NCBI GenBank assembly: GCA_002409325.1
Contig: DHUU01000010.1
Span: forward strand, 83,433 to 132,308
Source of the DNA: Bacteroidales bacterium UBA5226
GTDB taxonomy: Bacteria; Bacteroidota; Bacteroidia; Bacteroidales; UBA932
Length of the DNA stretch: 48,876 bases
Direction of reading: 5' to 3'
Under the pieces are notes generated by a model. It was not told where the DNA came from, did no database searches, and saw only the letters and a list, made by a program, of their open reading frames with translations. The translations under genes were made by a program, and so were the position numbers. Positions 8,147 to 16,106 of the stretch are shown here, piece by piece (the first letter of the stretch is position 1; every line of letters starts with the position of its first letter).

Positions 8147-8848
8147 TTAAAGAAATAACAATACGACATAATAGATTCCAACGGCAATGAACACCACGGC
8201 CACTACCCGCCGGAACCAGAATTCAAACGCTTTGATTTTTTTGTAAGCTTCCCCTATAGAACTCAGGGAAAAAGCTATCAACCAGGCGAATAGTATCACC
8301 GGAATACCTGTGGCCAGTGCAAATACCAGGGGTAGGTAAAGCCCCGATGCGCTGCTTATAGTCATAGGGATAAGCATCCCAAAATAAAGTACCCCGCTAT
8401 AAGGACAGAATGCAAGAGCAAACACCATCCCCAACAGAAGCACACCCCAGAATCCTTTATTGGCCCGTTCTTCCATGCGGGCAGTCAAAGATCCGCTGCC
8501 GGGCAATTTGATGAAATTGAAAACCCCCAGCATAAAGAGACCTATGATGATCAACAACGGTCCTATAAGCTTTTCACCCCATTGCTGCAGAAATCCCGAC
8601 ATATTGAGTTCTCCCATACTTAAGAACAGTATCAGTCCTATAACCGTATAGGTTATGGCGCGTCCCAGGGTATATACCAGACCGTTGTAGAATACCCTGC
8701 GCCTGCTATGCATGTCTTTGCTTATGAATCCAATGGCTGTAATATTTGTGGCCAGAGGGCACGGGCTGATGGCAGTCATCAGACCCAGAACAAAAGCAGA
8801 AACAAACGGGAACCGGGCATTCTCCAAAAGGTTATGCAAAAACTCCAT
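8147..8848 (-). CDS. ArsG-like membrane protein (CcdA/DsbD-type fold), ars operon
   Basis: A 233-residue protein with about six transmembrane segments, related to the thiol-transferring CcdA/DsbD membrane domain. It has the paired motifs ISPCPLATN (Cys at residue 30) and AFCPYSG, where the two cysteines would shuttle electrons across the membrane. In Bacteroidota such a protein, called ArsG, occurs next to ArsF in arsenic operons. The gene lies 12 bases downstream of the ArsF-like gene, so the pair probably exchanges electrons, moving reducing power from the cytoplasm to the periplasm. The assignment to the ArsG family is by similarity and context; its exact chemistry is not settled. Confidence 0.8.
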   Translation of the reverse strand: MEFLHNLLENARFPFVSAFVLGLMTAISPCPLATNITAIGFISKDMHSRRRVFYNGLVYTLGRAITYTVIGLILFLSMGELNMSGFLQQWGEKLIGPLLIIIGLFMLGVFNFIKLPGSGSLTARMEERANKGFWGVLLLGMVFALAFCPYSGVLYFGMLIPMTISSASGLYLPLVFALATGIPVILFAWLIAFSLSSIGEAYKKIKAFEFWFRRVVAVVFIAVGIYYVVLLFL

Positions 8849-8860
8849 CCAGGGTCAGGC

Positions 8861-9241
8861 TTATATTAAAGAATCCAAGGCTTCCCTAATCTTCTGCACA
8901 AATTTCTCCGGATCGCTACGCGCATAAAGGAATCCGTCAGTTGTCAGATCTATGGTTTTATCTCCTTTAGCTATCAACAACGCCTGTCCTTTAACACCAA
9001 GCCGATTGACCAGGTCTTTGTTGGCTTTATCTTCCAGATTAACGGATTGTAGCAGGATCTTCCCGGCTGAGAGTTCTTTAAGGGCTCTGTAGGCCACATC
9101 TTCCACTGCCTTACAGGTTACGCAACGCCGTGTATTGTGAAAATAATACGCTTTAACCTCAGAGACCACATCCACTTTTTCATTCCCCAAGGCAGACAGG
9201 GCAATCATAGAATAGGCCAGCAATAAAAGCACTTTCTTCAT
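8861..9241 (-). CDS. ArsF-like periplasmic thioredoxin-fold protein
   Basis: A 126-residue protein with a cleavable signal peptide (about residues 1-19). A small thioredoxin-like domain follows, with a CVTC redox motif at C40/C43 after YYFHNTRR. This is the form of proteins annotated as nitrophenyl compound nitroreductase subunit ArsF in Bacteroidota arsenic operons. It would act in the periplasm and receive electrons from the ArsG-like membrane protein encoded 12 bases downstream. The gene begins 8 bases after the small CxxC gene. The fold and motif are clear; the substrate is inferred from the operon. Confidence 0.78.
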   Translation of the reverse strand: MKKVLLLLAYSMIALSALGNEKVDVVSEVKAYYFHNTRRCVTCKAVEDVAYRALKELSAGKILLQSVNLEDKANKDLVNRLGVKGQALLIAKGDKTIDLTTDGFLYARSDPEKFVQKIREALDSLI

Positions 9242-9249
9242 AAATTTTT

Positions 9250-9480
9250 TTATTTAAGGATTTTCTTTATTTCTTCAACAGATGCAACGCGACCTTTCAG
9301 GACTATTTTACCGTCCACCACCAAAGCAGGAGTGGTCATGATCCCGTAATTAAGAATTTCAGCCATATCTTCCACTTTTATGATCTGAGCGTCAAGGTTC
9401 ATTTCCATGACGGCTCTTCTGGCGGCCTCTTCCAGGGCCTTGCAACTGGGGCATCCTGTCCCAAGAATTTTAATTTCCAT
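9250..9480 (-). CDS. Small thioredoxin-family protein (CPSC redox protein)
   Basis: The start is taken at the ATG at 9480, giving MEIKILGTGCPSCKALEE and a 76-residue protein. An upstream in-frame start would add a non-conserved hydrophobic tail. The CPSC motif at C10/C13, the TTPALVVDGK segment (cis-Pro region) and the length match redox-active disulfide protein 2 / thioredoxin_3 family members. Cytoplasmic. In this operon it could reduce ArsC, or pass electrons to ArsG and ArsF. It sits 32 bases after acr3. Confidence 0.85.
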   Translation of the reverse strand: MEIKILGTGCPSCKALEEAARRAVMEMNLDAQIIKVEDMAEILNYGIMTTPALVVDGKIVLKGRVASVEEIKKILK

Positions 9481-9512
9481 GATAGTAAGGTGTTTAAAAA
9501 TATAATATTCAA

Positions 9513-10553
9513 TCAAGATGTTATTACAGGTCTTGTACTATTGGCTATCCGGACCAATGTCAACATAACAGGGACCTCTACCAGGACACCTACTACCGTC
9601 ACTAACGTTGCCCCGGATTCCATTCCAAACATCACAATGGCGACGGCAACCGCAAGTTCAAAAAAATTACTGGCACCTATCATTGCCGCCGGAGCGGCAA
9701 TATCGTGACTCACTTTCCATTTTCTGGCCCAACCGTAAGCAACAAAGAAAATCAGGTACGTTTGAAATATAAGCGGAACAGCAATCAATACTATGTTCAA
9801 GGGATTGTTGAGAATACGGTCTCCCTGGAAAGAAAAAATAATGATCAAAGTCAATAAAAGACCAATAATTGTGGTCCCCTTAAATTTTCCCAGGAATACA
9901 TTTTCAAAGTATTCCTTTCCTTTTTGGCGCATTACTGCGCGACGGACAATTACTGCGGTACCCAGAGGAATAACAACAAAAAGTACGACCGAAAGTATGA
10001 GGGTATTCCATGGTATCACCACACCGGTGATACCCAGCAGAAAGGTAACAATGGGAATAAAAGCGACTAAAATGACCAAATCGTTTATAGCTACCTGGAC
10101 CAGTGTATAGGCAGGATTCCCTTTTGTCAGATGGCTCCATACAAAAACCATAGCGGTACAGGGGGCCGCTCCCAGCAGGACTGCTCCGGCAACATATTCA
10201 CCGGCTACCTGCGGAGAGATAAAGGATTTAAATATTACGTGAAAAAAAAGCCAGGCCAGACCAAACATGGTAAAAGGTTTTATAAGCCAATTAACGACCA
10301 GTGTAATGGTCAGTCCTTTTGGCATTTTTAACGCATTTACAACGCTGGAAAAATCGATCTTCAGCATCATGGGAAAAATCATAATCCAGATAAGTATAGC
10401 TACCGGAACAGAGACATTGTAATATTCCAGTTTTCCTAATAAAAGGGGAAGAGAAGGAAAAACCTTCCCTATGAGAATTCCTGCAACAATGCACAGAGCA
10501 ACCCAGACCGACAAATATTTATCAAAAAATGATATGCCATTATTTGTTTTCAT
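9513..10553 (-). CDS. acr3: Arsenite efflux transporter, ACR3 family
   Basis: A 346-residue, roughly ten-helix membrane protein that exports As(III), the product of the adjacent arsenate reductase. Family marks are the opening FFDKYLSVWVALCIVAGI, IWIMIFPMMLKIDF, and the GAAPCTAMVFVWS helix carrying the conserved Cys (C132) needed for arsenite transport, then QVAINDLVIL. The start is set at ATG 10553, 8 bases after the arsC stop; an upstream TTG at 10565 would overlap arsC. Full length for the family. Confidence 0.93.
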   Translation of the reverse strand: MKTNNGISFFDKYLSVWVALCIVAGILIGKVFPSLPLLLGKLEYYNVSVPVAILIWIMIFPMMLKIDFSSVVNALKMPKGLTITLVVNWLIKPFTMFGLAWLFFHVIFKSFISPQVAGEYVAGAVLLGAAPCTAMVFVWSHLTKGNPAYTLVQVAINDLVILVAFIPIVTFLLGITGVVIPWNTLILSVVLFVVIPLGTAVIVRRAVMRQKGKEYFENVFLGKFKGTTIIGLLLTLIIIFSFQGDRILNNPLNIVLIAVPLIFQTYLIFFVAYGWARKWKVSHDIAAPAAMIGASNFFELAVAVAIVMFGMESGATLVTVVGVLVEVPVMLTLVRIANSTRPVITS

Positions 10554-10561
10554 ACTTAATA

Positions 10562-10978
10562 TCAAAGAGTTTTATAAAAGTTAAAAAACGCCTCTTTTAT
10601 CTGGTCTCTCACTTTCCTGAACACGGCCTCAACCTGATCCGATGTGCCCCGGGCTTGTGCCGGATCTTCAAATCCCATATGGAGCCGGTACTTAACTTTT
10701 CCGGTAAACAATGGACAGCTTTCCCTGGCCTGGTCGCAAACCGTAATTACATAGTCCCATTCACTATCCAGGTAATCATCCACCCTGGCAGGTATATTTT
10801 GGCTGATATCAACACCTGATTCTGCCATTGTCTTCACCGCCAGTGGATGCACTGCTCCGGCAGGATTTGTGCCCGCTGAACGGACGGTCAGCGAATGATC
10901 AAAAGACTGAAGGAAACCCTGTGCCATCTGGCTGCGGCAACTGTTCCCGGTACATAATATCAATACTTTCACCGGCAT
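10562..10978 (-). CDS. arsC: Arsenate reductase, low-molecular-weight phosphatase type
   Basis: A 138-residue cytoplasmic enzyme reducing As(V) to As(III). The P-loop LCTGNSCRSQMAQG supplies C9 and C14, and VCDQARESCP supplies C81 and C88. These are the cysteine relay of the thioredoxin-coupled arsenate reductases. The C-terminal part has the GFEDPAQARGTSDQ motif that follows the redox helix in this family. Its ATG overlaps the end of arsR by 10 bases, so the two are co-translated. The thioredoxin-like gene in the same operon is a plausible electron donor. Confidence 0.95.
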   Translation of the reverse strand: MPVKVLILCTGNSCRSQMAQGFLQSFDHSLTVRSAGTNPAGAVHPLAVKTMAESGVDISQNIPARVDDYLDSEWDYVITVCDQARESCPLFTGKVKYRLHMGFEDPAQARGTSDQVEAVFRKVRDQIKEAFFNFYKTL

Positions 10979-11289
10979 GAGTCAATTTTCTTTATGTCAT
11001 TGAAAATGCCGGCAAACAATGTTCGGGCAGTCTCCCAATTTTCTTTATTTATACAATACTTTACCTGCGGTAGCTTTATCTCACCCTGAATTAGTCCAGA
11101 TTCTTTTAGAACGGAAAGATGTTGGGATACCGTTGCCTTGGCAATGGGGAGTACATCGTGCAGGTTGCCGAAAAAACAACATTCGCGGGCCGCCAGGAAC
11201 TCCAGGATGGCAACCCTTGCAGGGTGAGCCAAAGCCTTGCCATACAGCGCAATTTGATGATGACGGGACGTATAGTCGATCTTTTCCAT
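10969..11289 (-). CDS. arsR: ArsR-family transcriptional repressor
   Basis: A 106-residue winged-helix repressor starting at ATG 11289 (a GTG at 11295 is the alternative). The core contains ALAHPARVAILEFLAA and the recognition helix KATVSQHLSVLKESGLI. The canonical ELCVCDL metal site is replaced by ARECCFFGNL with vicinal C37-C38; a further Cys lies near the C-terminus (C105). The arsenite ligands may therefore differ from those of the E. coli protein. It is the first gene of the operon and should repress its own promoter, whose -7 box is covered by a dyad at 11319-11332. Confidence 0.92.
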   Translation of the reverse strand: MEKIDYTSRHHQIALYGKALAHPARVAILEFLAARECCFFGNLHDVLPIAKATVSQHLSVLKESGLIQGEIKLPQVKYCINKENWETARTLFAGIFNDIKKIDSCR

Positions 11290-11311
11290 AAACACAGCGA
11301 CTTATTAGTTC

Positions 11312-11342
11312 GCAAATATACGAACATTCGTAAAAGTACAAA
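11312..11342 (-). promoter_or_regulatory. Promoter of the ars operon
   Basis: On the minus strand TTTG (11339-11342) is followed after 18 bases by TATATTTGC (11312-11320). This fits the Bacteroidota -33/-7 pattern TTTG and TAnnTTTG. The arsR start codon is 22 bases beyond the -7 box, leaving a short leader. Confidence 0.65.
11319..11332. promoter_or_regulatory. Probable ArsR operator, perfect dyad
   Basis: TACGAA-CA-TTCGTA is a perfect inverted repeat with 6-bp arms. It begins inside the -7 box of the ars promoter and extends into the spacer. ArsR/SmtB repressors bind such AT-rich dyads over their own promoters. Arsenite binding would release the repressor and open the operon. Confidence 0.7.
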
Positions 11343-11373
11343 CAAAAAAAACACCCGTTTTACGGATAAATAG

Positions 11374-11661
11374 TATATTGATTACCTGGAAAAACGACAA
11401 TACGATTATATAAGGACCGGTTCCAAGAAGGCCGCATACAAAGAGGCTTTCAGGCAACTTGCCTGTAAAAACAATGTCGGGACCATACTGGTTGACACGG
11501 GCAGCCGTCTGGGAAATGTGCTGCTCAATGCAGGTCTGGTTGACGAAATAAGCCTGATCTTTTCACCAGAAATACTAGGAAAAAACGCTCGGCATCTGTT
11601 TGATGGAGTCGAAAAAAGTATAAGTTTGCGGTGTAAAAAATTGCCGGACGGTTATTTTTGA
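11374..11661 (+). pseudogene. C-terminal fragment of a RibD-like/dihydrofolate-reductase-fold protein
   Basis: An open stretch of about 95 codons with no start codon follows a TAG at 11371. It reads YIDYLEKRQYDYIRTG, then VGTILVDTGSRLGNVLLNAG and LVDEISLIFSPEILGK, ending at TGA 11659-11661. These are the C-terminal blocks of the RibD-C/DHFR-like reductase family (NADPH-dependent reductases about 220-250 residues long). The N-terminal half with the cofactor-binding start is gone, apparently cut off next to the ars promoter. Unlikely to be functional. Confidence 0.7.
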
Positions 11662-11703
11662 ACAGTGCACGAAATCATTAAGCCTTAAATCAAAACCAAA
11701 TCT

Positions 11704-12612
11704 ATGCAAAGTATAAAAAGTAAGTTGTTTATCTGGGCATTGAGGAACAGGCACCTGTTTGCCGGCAAGTTCAGGCCAGAAGTCATTGACCAAACTTTCA
11801 ATGTGGGCGCATTTCGCGACAGCGTGGACAGAAGCTCTGAGAAAATGAAGCTTCCGCAGGGCGTTACCCGGCAGGATGTGTCTATAAACGGAATGCATGC
11901 CCAATGGATGGTCCCCGCGGACCCGGCCAAAGACCGGGTGCTCCTGTACATTCATGGGGGCGGGTTTATTTCCGGATCTTGTCTGACACACCGGGTCCAT
12001 GTGGCTAAATTTGCCCGAGCAAGCGGTATGCGGTCACTTCTGTTTGATTATCGTCTGGCCCCGGAACATCCTTTTCCAGCGGCCCCAGAGGATTGTGTGG
12101 CAGCTTATCAGTGGTTGCTCGACCAGGGGTATGAGGCAGGCAACATAGTAGTGGGAGGGGAATCGGCCGGAGCCACGTTAACATTGTCCCTGTTACTGGC
12201 GTTAAATGAACGGAACATGGCACTGCCCCGGTCGGCATTCGCCATTTCCCCGGTCACCGACCTGCGCTGTGAAGCGGATTCGTTTACCTATAATGCAAAA
12301 AAAGACATTGCCCCTATGGGCTCCTGGAGCGTCTGGACCGGCATGTACATAGCCGGCAACGATCCCACCCATCCGCTATTGTCCCCATTGTTCGGGAATT
12401 ATGAAAGGATACCCCCTCTGTATATATGTGTGGGTACTCACGAAATTCATTACGACGATTGTGTGAATGTAGCTTTAAAAGCCCAGGGATGTGGTGTAAA
12501 AGTAATCCTACGCCAATGGGACGGAATGGTTCATGCATTTCCCATGCTCTCCCCGCTCTTTCCGGAAGCAAAACTTGCTTTTGAGGAAATATGCGCGTTT
12601 GTAAAACAATAA
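11704..12612 (+). CDS. Alpha/beta hydrolase, hormone-sensitive-lipase-type esterase
   Basis: A 302-residue carboxylesterase. It has the oxyanion-hole motif HGGG at 84-87, the nucleophile elbow GGESAG with Ser154, a probable acid in VGTHEIHYDD (Glu247 or a nearby Asp) and the catalytic His278 in WDGMVHAFP. The YRLAPEHPFPAAPED segment is typical of bacterial HSL/family IV esterases, which cleave short-chain esters. No signal peptide, so cytoplasmic. Stands alone after a decayed gene. The natural substrate is unknown. Confidence 0.9.
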   Translation: MQSIKSKLFIWALRNRHLFAGKFRPEVIDQTFNVGAFRDSVDRSSEKMKLPQGVTRQDVSINGMHAQWMVPADPAKDRVLLYIHGGGFISGSCLTHRVHVAKFARASGMRSLLFDYRLAPEHPFPAAPEDCVAAYQWLLDQGYEAGNIVVGGESAGATLTLSLLLALNERNMALPRSAFAISPVTDLRCEADSFTYNAKKDIAPMGSWSVWTGMYIAGNDPTHPLLSPLFGNYERIPPLYICVGTHEIHYDDCVNVALKAQGCGVKVILRQWDGMVHAFPMLSPLFPEAKLAFEEICAFVKQ

Positions 12613-12685
12613 CATTTACTTCTCAAGCCAGGCAAAGTAGTCGCAAACTCCCGGCATTTTGAAATAGCGAAAGGCGTAAATGAAA

Positions 12686-12715
12686 AAGCCGTTCAGCATT
12701 GAGCTCGAACGGCTT
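12686..12715 (-). terminator. Hairpin terminator, mainly minus strand
   Basis: The 9-bp arms aagccgttc (12686-12694) and gaacggctt (12707-12715) enclose a 12-base loop. On the minus strand the stem runs into TTTTTCA, so it best serves the acetyltransferase gene ending at 12824. On the plus strand it could also stop the esterase transcript. The rest of 12613-12823 holds no gene. Confidence 0.5.
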
Positions 12716-12823
12716 AAATATTCATTATGTCCGGCAAAGGTAAGTCAGTATATTTGATAAAACAAATAAATCATAAAACTTTATCAACAGATTATCCACG
12801 AAGACCCCTTGGACTTGGCAATT

Positions 12824-13315
12824 TCAACCCAGTGTCTTCTGCATCCAGACAATGTCAAAAGGGACCCCCTTCTTGGTTATAATCTTCTGGAACCGCCCAC
12901 ATTCCACAAAGCCGTGTTTCTTGTGAAAATCGATACTTCCGGTGTTAATAGAGGAAATGTTGGCCAGAATGGTCTTAATACCGACCTTTAAAGCATCCTG
13001 CTCAAGTCTTTTCAGCGCCATGGTCCCTATCCCTTTTCCTGTATGGTTTTTGTCTATGAAATAAGAAATTTCCGCACATTCCTTAAAAGTAGGGAAGGGA
13101 TTATAGGCGTGAAGCATACAAAAACCTACAATCGTGTCATTTTCCTTGATTACATAAGCAGGATAGCACTTTGTCATATCCAGAAATTTTTCATAATACT
13201 CGTAAGGCAGGACATCATCCGGATACGTTGCAAGGCTGTTGTTTACATAATAATTAAAAATGTCCATCACAGCTTCTCTGTGCTCGAAAGACATAGTTTC
13301 AAAGTTAATATTCAT
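12824..13315 (-). CDS. GNAT-family N-acetyltransferase (phosphinothricin-acetyltransferase-like)
   Basis: A 163-residue cytoplasmic acetyltransferase. The acetyl-CoA pyrophosphate loop is seen in NHTGKGIGTMAL, preceded by AEISYFID and followed by ILANISSINTGSIDFHKKHGF, the layout of the PAT/bar-like branch that acetylates small amines such as methionine analogues. It starts 14 bases after DUF5684 protein gene ends. The family is clear; the substrate is not. Confidence 0.88.
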   Translation of the reverse strand: MNINFETMSFEHREAVMDIFNYYVNNSLATYPDDVLPYEYYEKFLDMTKCYPAYVIKENDTIVGFCMLHAYNPFPTFKECAEISYFIDKNHTGKGIGTMALKRLEQDALKVGIKTILANISSINTGSIDFHKKHGFVECGRFQKIITKKGVPFDIVWMQKTLG

Positions 13316-13329
13316 AGTCAGATATTTTT

Positions 13330-13740
13330 TTATTTGCCTGCGGGCCCGTTATATTCTGATTTGCCAAAGCCAAGGATTGGGAAAAATATCCAGGGGAGTA
13401 ATAACAAACCAATGGTGAAATCTGCCTTTTTCCCAAAACTTTTTGCCAGCAGATTTATTCCCCAGATCATGAAAATGAGATTTACAAACGGGATGAACAG
13501 AAGTATGACCCACCACCATGGTTTTCCAATGATCTTTAACCCTACCAGATAATCATAAACGGGTATGAGACAAGCCCACCCTGGTTTTCCGGCTTTGGTG
13601 AATACATGCCAGATAGCAACAATCTGTATTACAGACAAATATATGCCAAAGATCATCCACATGATTAAAAAGGGCAAAAAAACCAAATAGTTGCCGGATG
13701 AGAAATCACAAGATTCCAGATTTTCAATAAAACATTCCAT
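13330..13740 (-). CDS. DUF5684-type small membrane protein
   Basis: A 136-residue protein with three or four hydrophobic helices. The block WHVFTKAGKPGWACLIPVYD, followed by KIIGKPWWWVILLF and PFVNLIFMIWG, is characteristic of DUF5684 proteins, which are sometimes fused to or confused with signal-peptidase-like proteins. No catalytic residues are evident. Function unknown. Encoded between an acetyltransferase and an SDR gene with short gaps. Confidence 0.75.
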   Translation of the reverse strand: MECFIENLESCDFSSGNYLVFLPFLIMWMIFGIYLSVIQIVAIWHVFTKAGKPGWACLIPVYDYLVGLKIIGKPWWWVILLFIPFVNLIFMIWGINLLAKSFGKKADFTIGLLLLPWIFFPILGFGKSEYNGPAGK

Positions 13741-13759
13741 AGCTAAACTTTTTAAGTGA

Positions 13760-14746
13760 TTAATACTTTAATATGGTTCGAAAAGGCCCGGTCTTTAAGG
13801 CATCCCGCACCGCCTCTTCTGTGGTGAGAAAGGACATATTAAACCGGGACAAGGCTTTTTGACTTGTATAAAAATTGTTGATACACAGAATTTTCATATT
13901 GTTACTGGAAAGTGCAATTTTTGCTCCCAGGCTCCTCAGGCCGTCTCCAACAAGACCAAAGGCCATAAGTAAAGGGCGTGGGAGGCGGATCATCAGCGGA
14001 TGCTGGCCGGTAAGGCGGGAAATGATTTGAAAAAAATCCCGGTATGAAAGGTTTTCTCCGGCCATAAGGTACTTTTCTCCTGCCATGCCGTCTTCAAGGG
14101 CGGTGACAACGCCTCGGGCCACATCGGTTGCGTGAACGAAATTTTTACCTCCGGGGGGATAAAAAACCACTTTCCTGTTTAGTGCCATATTGATGATCCG
14201 GCCCGAGGACGGTTTGTAATCATACGGGCCAATCATGAATGTGGGGTTGATGGTAACAATATCCAAACCCTCTGCAACAGCAGCATCTACAAGTTCCTGG
14301 GTTTTGACTTTGCTCAGGGCATAAAGGCAGCGGTTAAACGGTGGCATTGAAGGAGCCTGCCCATCCCCCGGATTATCCTTTGATCCGTAGCCGCATGTGT
14401 TGGCAGTGCCTATATACACAAGGCGTTCGATCCCCTTTTGGCGACACAGGTTGAGTATGTTTTCAGTGCCTTCCGGGTTTACCGGATCGTAATCCGAGAT
14501 CTTCAGATGCTTCTGCGAAGTATCTGCGGCTGTATGAACTATATAGTCACATCCCCGGGATGCAGCCTGTAAGGAAGGCACATCCCTGATATCTCCCGTG
14601 ACCAGATGCAGATGGGGGTCAGAGTAATCAATAAACCGCCGGCGGGAGCGAACCAGTCCTTTCACGGCATAACCCCTTCGGAGCAATTCCAAAACGACAT
14701 TGGTACCCAGAAGTCCGTTTGCACCGGTTACAAGGACAGTTTTCAT
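13760..14746 (-). CDS. NAD(P)-dependent epimerase/dehydratase-like extended SDR
   Basis: A 328-residue extended short-chain dehydrogenase. It has a nucleotide-binding TGANGLLG at residues 7-14, the VHTAADTS core strand end, and the catalytic YALSK motif. It most resembles dihydroflavonol-4-reductase or 3-beta-hydroxysteroid-dehydrogenase-like members, which act on diverse hydroxy/keto substrates. It overlaps the upstream SDR gene by 4 bases (ATGA), so the two are co-translated and may act in one pathway. The substrate is not deducible. Confidence 0.85.
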   Translation of the reverse strand: MKTVLVTGANGLLGTNVVLELLRRGYAVKGLVRSRRRFIDYSDPHLHLVTGDIRDVPSLQAASRGCDYIVHTAADTSQKHLKISDYDPVNPEGTENILNLCRQKGIERLVYIGTANTCGYGSKDNPGDGQAPSMPPFNRCLYALSKVKTQELVDAAVAEGLDIVTINPTFMIGPYDYKPSSGRIINMALNRKVVFYPPGGKNFVHATDVARGVVTALEDGMAGEKYLMAGENLSYRDFFQIISRLTGQHPLMIRLPRPLLMAFGLVGDGLRSLGAKIALSSNNMKILCINNFYTSQKALSRFNMSFLTTEEAVRDALKTGPFRTILKY

Positions 14747-15558
14747 GACACTTTAATAGATGCAATTTCTTTTTTTACAGCACGGCTCAATAACGGTAAA
14801 CGTATGTATATAGGAACAAGTTTGAGAACAAGCCAGTTCAGCCCATTTGCAAAGCCCAGCATAATGAGGGTGTCCCGTTTAAAAAGCTGCCTTATAGAGA
14901 TAGCGGCCACTTTTGCAGGGTCCATCACGCCCCAGTGACTGAAAAACCCTTGCTTTTCTATTCTCCGGGTAACCTCCGGATTGGTTTTCATGGGCCCGGG
15001 ATTTACCACGCTAACAAAAAGGTTGGTGTGTTTGTATTCCTGGTAAAGGCTCCTAGAAAAAAAATGAACAAACACTTTTGAGGCAGGATAGATGGTTTTG
15101 TAGCCAATGGGTGAAAACGCAGCCATGCTTGAAACGTTCAGGATGTATGCTTTCTTCTGAGCCAGCAAGTTGGGAATCAACTGGCGGGTCAGCAGCGTGG
15201 TAGCCATAATGTTAAGCTGGATGATCCTGTCCAGGTAATCAGTGCCGGCCTCTTCAAACCGGATGCTTCCCCCGGTTCCGGCGTTGTTGATGAGCATAAA
15301 CACCGGGTACTGCTCATTGATGTCCCTGCCCAGGTCAAGGACTTGATTTTTCCGGGTCAGGTCACATTCAAAACAATGGGACAAAACCTTGTATTGTTCA
15401 CCGATGTGGCGACATAATTCCGGGAGCCCTTTTCCCGGCAGGTCTATCAGCAAAGTATTCAGATTCCTGTTGGCCAGTTCCAATGCAAATGCCTTCCCAA
15501 GACCGTTTGCAGCCCCGGTTACAACGCAATAACCGTTGGTTGGTACAGGATTCATCAT
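14743..15558 (-). CDS. Classical SDR-family oxidoreductase
   Basis: A 271-residue classical short-chain dehydrogenase. It has the cofactor motif TGAANGLGKAFA, the NNAG motif in LINNAGTGG, the catalytic Ser in LNVSSMAAF and the catalytic pair YPASK. The start is one of two adjacent ATGs (15558 or 15555). The C-terminal ~50 residues are hydrophobic (LGFANGLNWLVLKLVPIYIR), suggesting membrane association as in some lipid-acting SDRs. Coupled by a 4-base overlap to the downstream epimerase-like gene. Confidence 0.88.
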   Translation of the reverse strand: MMNPVPTNGYCVVTGAANGLGKAFALELANRNLNTLLIDLPGKGLPELCRHIGEQYKVLSHCFECDLTRKNQVLDLGRDINEQYPVFMLINNAGTGGSIRFEEAGTDYLDRIIQLNIMATTLLTRQLIPNLLAQKKAYILNVSSMAAFSPIGYKTIYPASKVFVHFFSRSLYQEYKHTNLFVSVVNPGPMKTNPEVTRRIEKQGFFSHWGVMDPAKVAAISIRQLFKRDTLIMLGFANGLNWLVLKLVPIYIRLPLLSRAVKKEIASIKVS

Positions 15559-15655
15559 CAGGCGAAATATACAAAAAAAATGTAATCATGGCACTATCAA
15601 ATTCCAGATAAAGCAGGTTTATGTCTGGCAAGGCTCCGAAAACGGAGGATTTTTG

Positions 15656-15663
15656 TATCTTTA
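15656..15663 (+). promoter_or_regulatory. Possible -7 element for the YjbQ gene
   Basis: TATCTTTA, 20 bases before the ATG at 15684, differs from TAnnTTTG only in its last base. It follows a small ctccg-aaaa-cggag hairpin and a T run. Weak evidence. Confidence 0.3.
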
Positions 15664-15683
15664 ACACACAGATTACCTAAAAG

Positions 15684-16100
15684 ATGAAAACATACAGACG
15701 CGAATTTTATGTTGAAACGCCCACCCGCCGGGCTTTTGTGAATATCACACCCCGGGTTCTTGAATGCCTTCAGGAGAGCGGGATACAGGAAGGGCTGCTA
15801 CTGTGCAATTCCATGCACATAACTTCGAGCGTTTTCATTAACGACGATGAATCCGGACTTCATTACGACTTTGAAAAATGGCTGGAACGTCTGGCTCCCG
15901 AAATGCCTCATTCTCAATACCGTCATAATGGTGTGGAAAACAATGCCGACGCACACCTCAAACGTCAGGTCATGGGCCGGGAGGTAGTCATTGCCGTGAC
16001 CGGCGGGCGTCTTGATTTAGGGACCTGGGAACAGATCTTCTACGGCGAATTTGACGGCAAACGCAAAAAACGAATCCTGGTCAAGATCATAGGCGAATAA
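15684..16100 (+). CDS. YjbQ/UPF0047 family protein (secondary thiamine-phosphate synthase type)
   Basis: A 138-residue cytoplasmic protein of full family length. It carries the conserved blocks GLLLCNSMHITSSVFINDDE, YRHNGVENNADAHLKRQVMG and LDLGTWEQIFYGEFDG. The conserved His and Asp/Glu residues in these blocks form the putative metal or active site. E. coli YjbQ has weak thiamine-phosphate synthase activity; the true role of the family is uncertain. It lies just upstream of the collapsed recD operon with a 6-base gap and may once have been co-transcribed with it. Confidence 0.9.
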   Translation: MKTYRREFYVETPTRRAFVNITPRVLECLQESGIQEGLLLCNSMHITSSVFINDDESGLHYDFEKWLERLAPEMPHSQYRHNGVENNADAHLKRQVMGREVVIAVTGGRLDLGTWEQIFYGEFDGKRKKRILVKIIGE

Positions 16101-16106
16101 GAGCCG

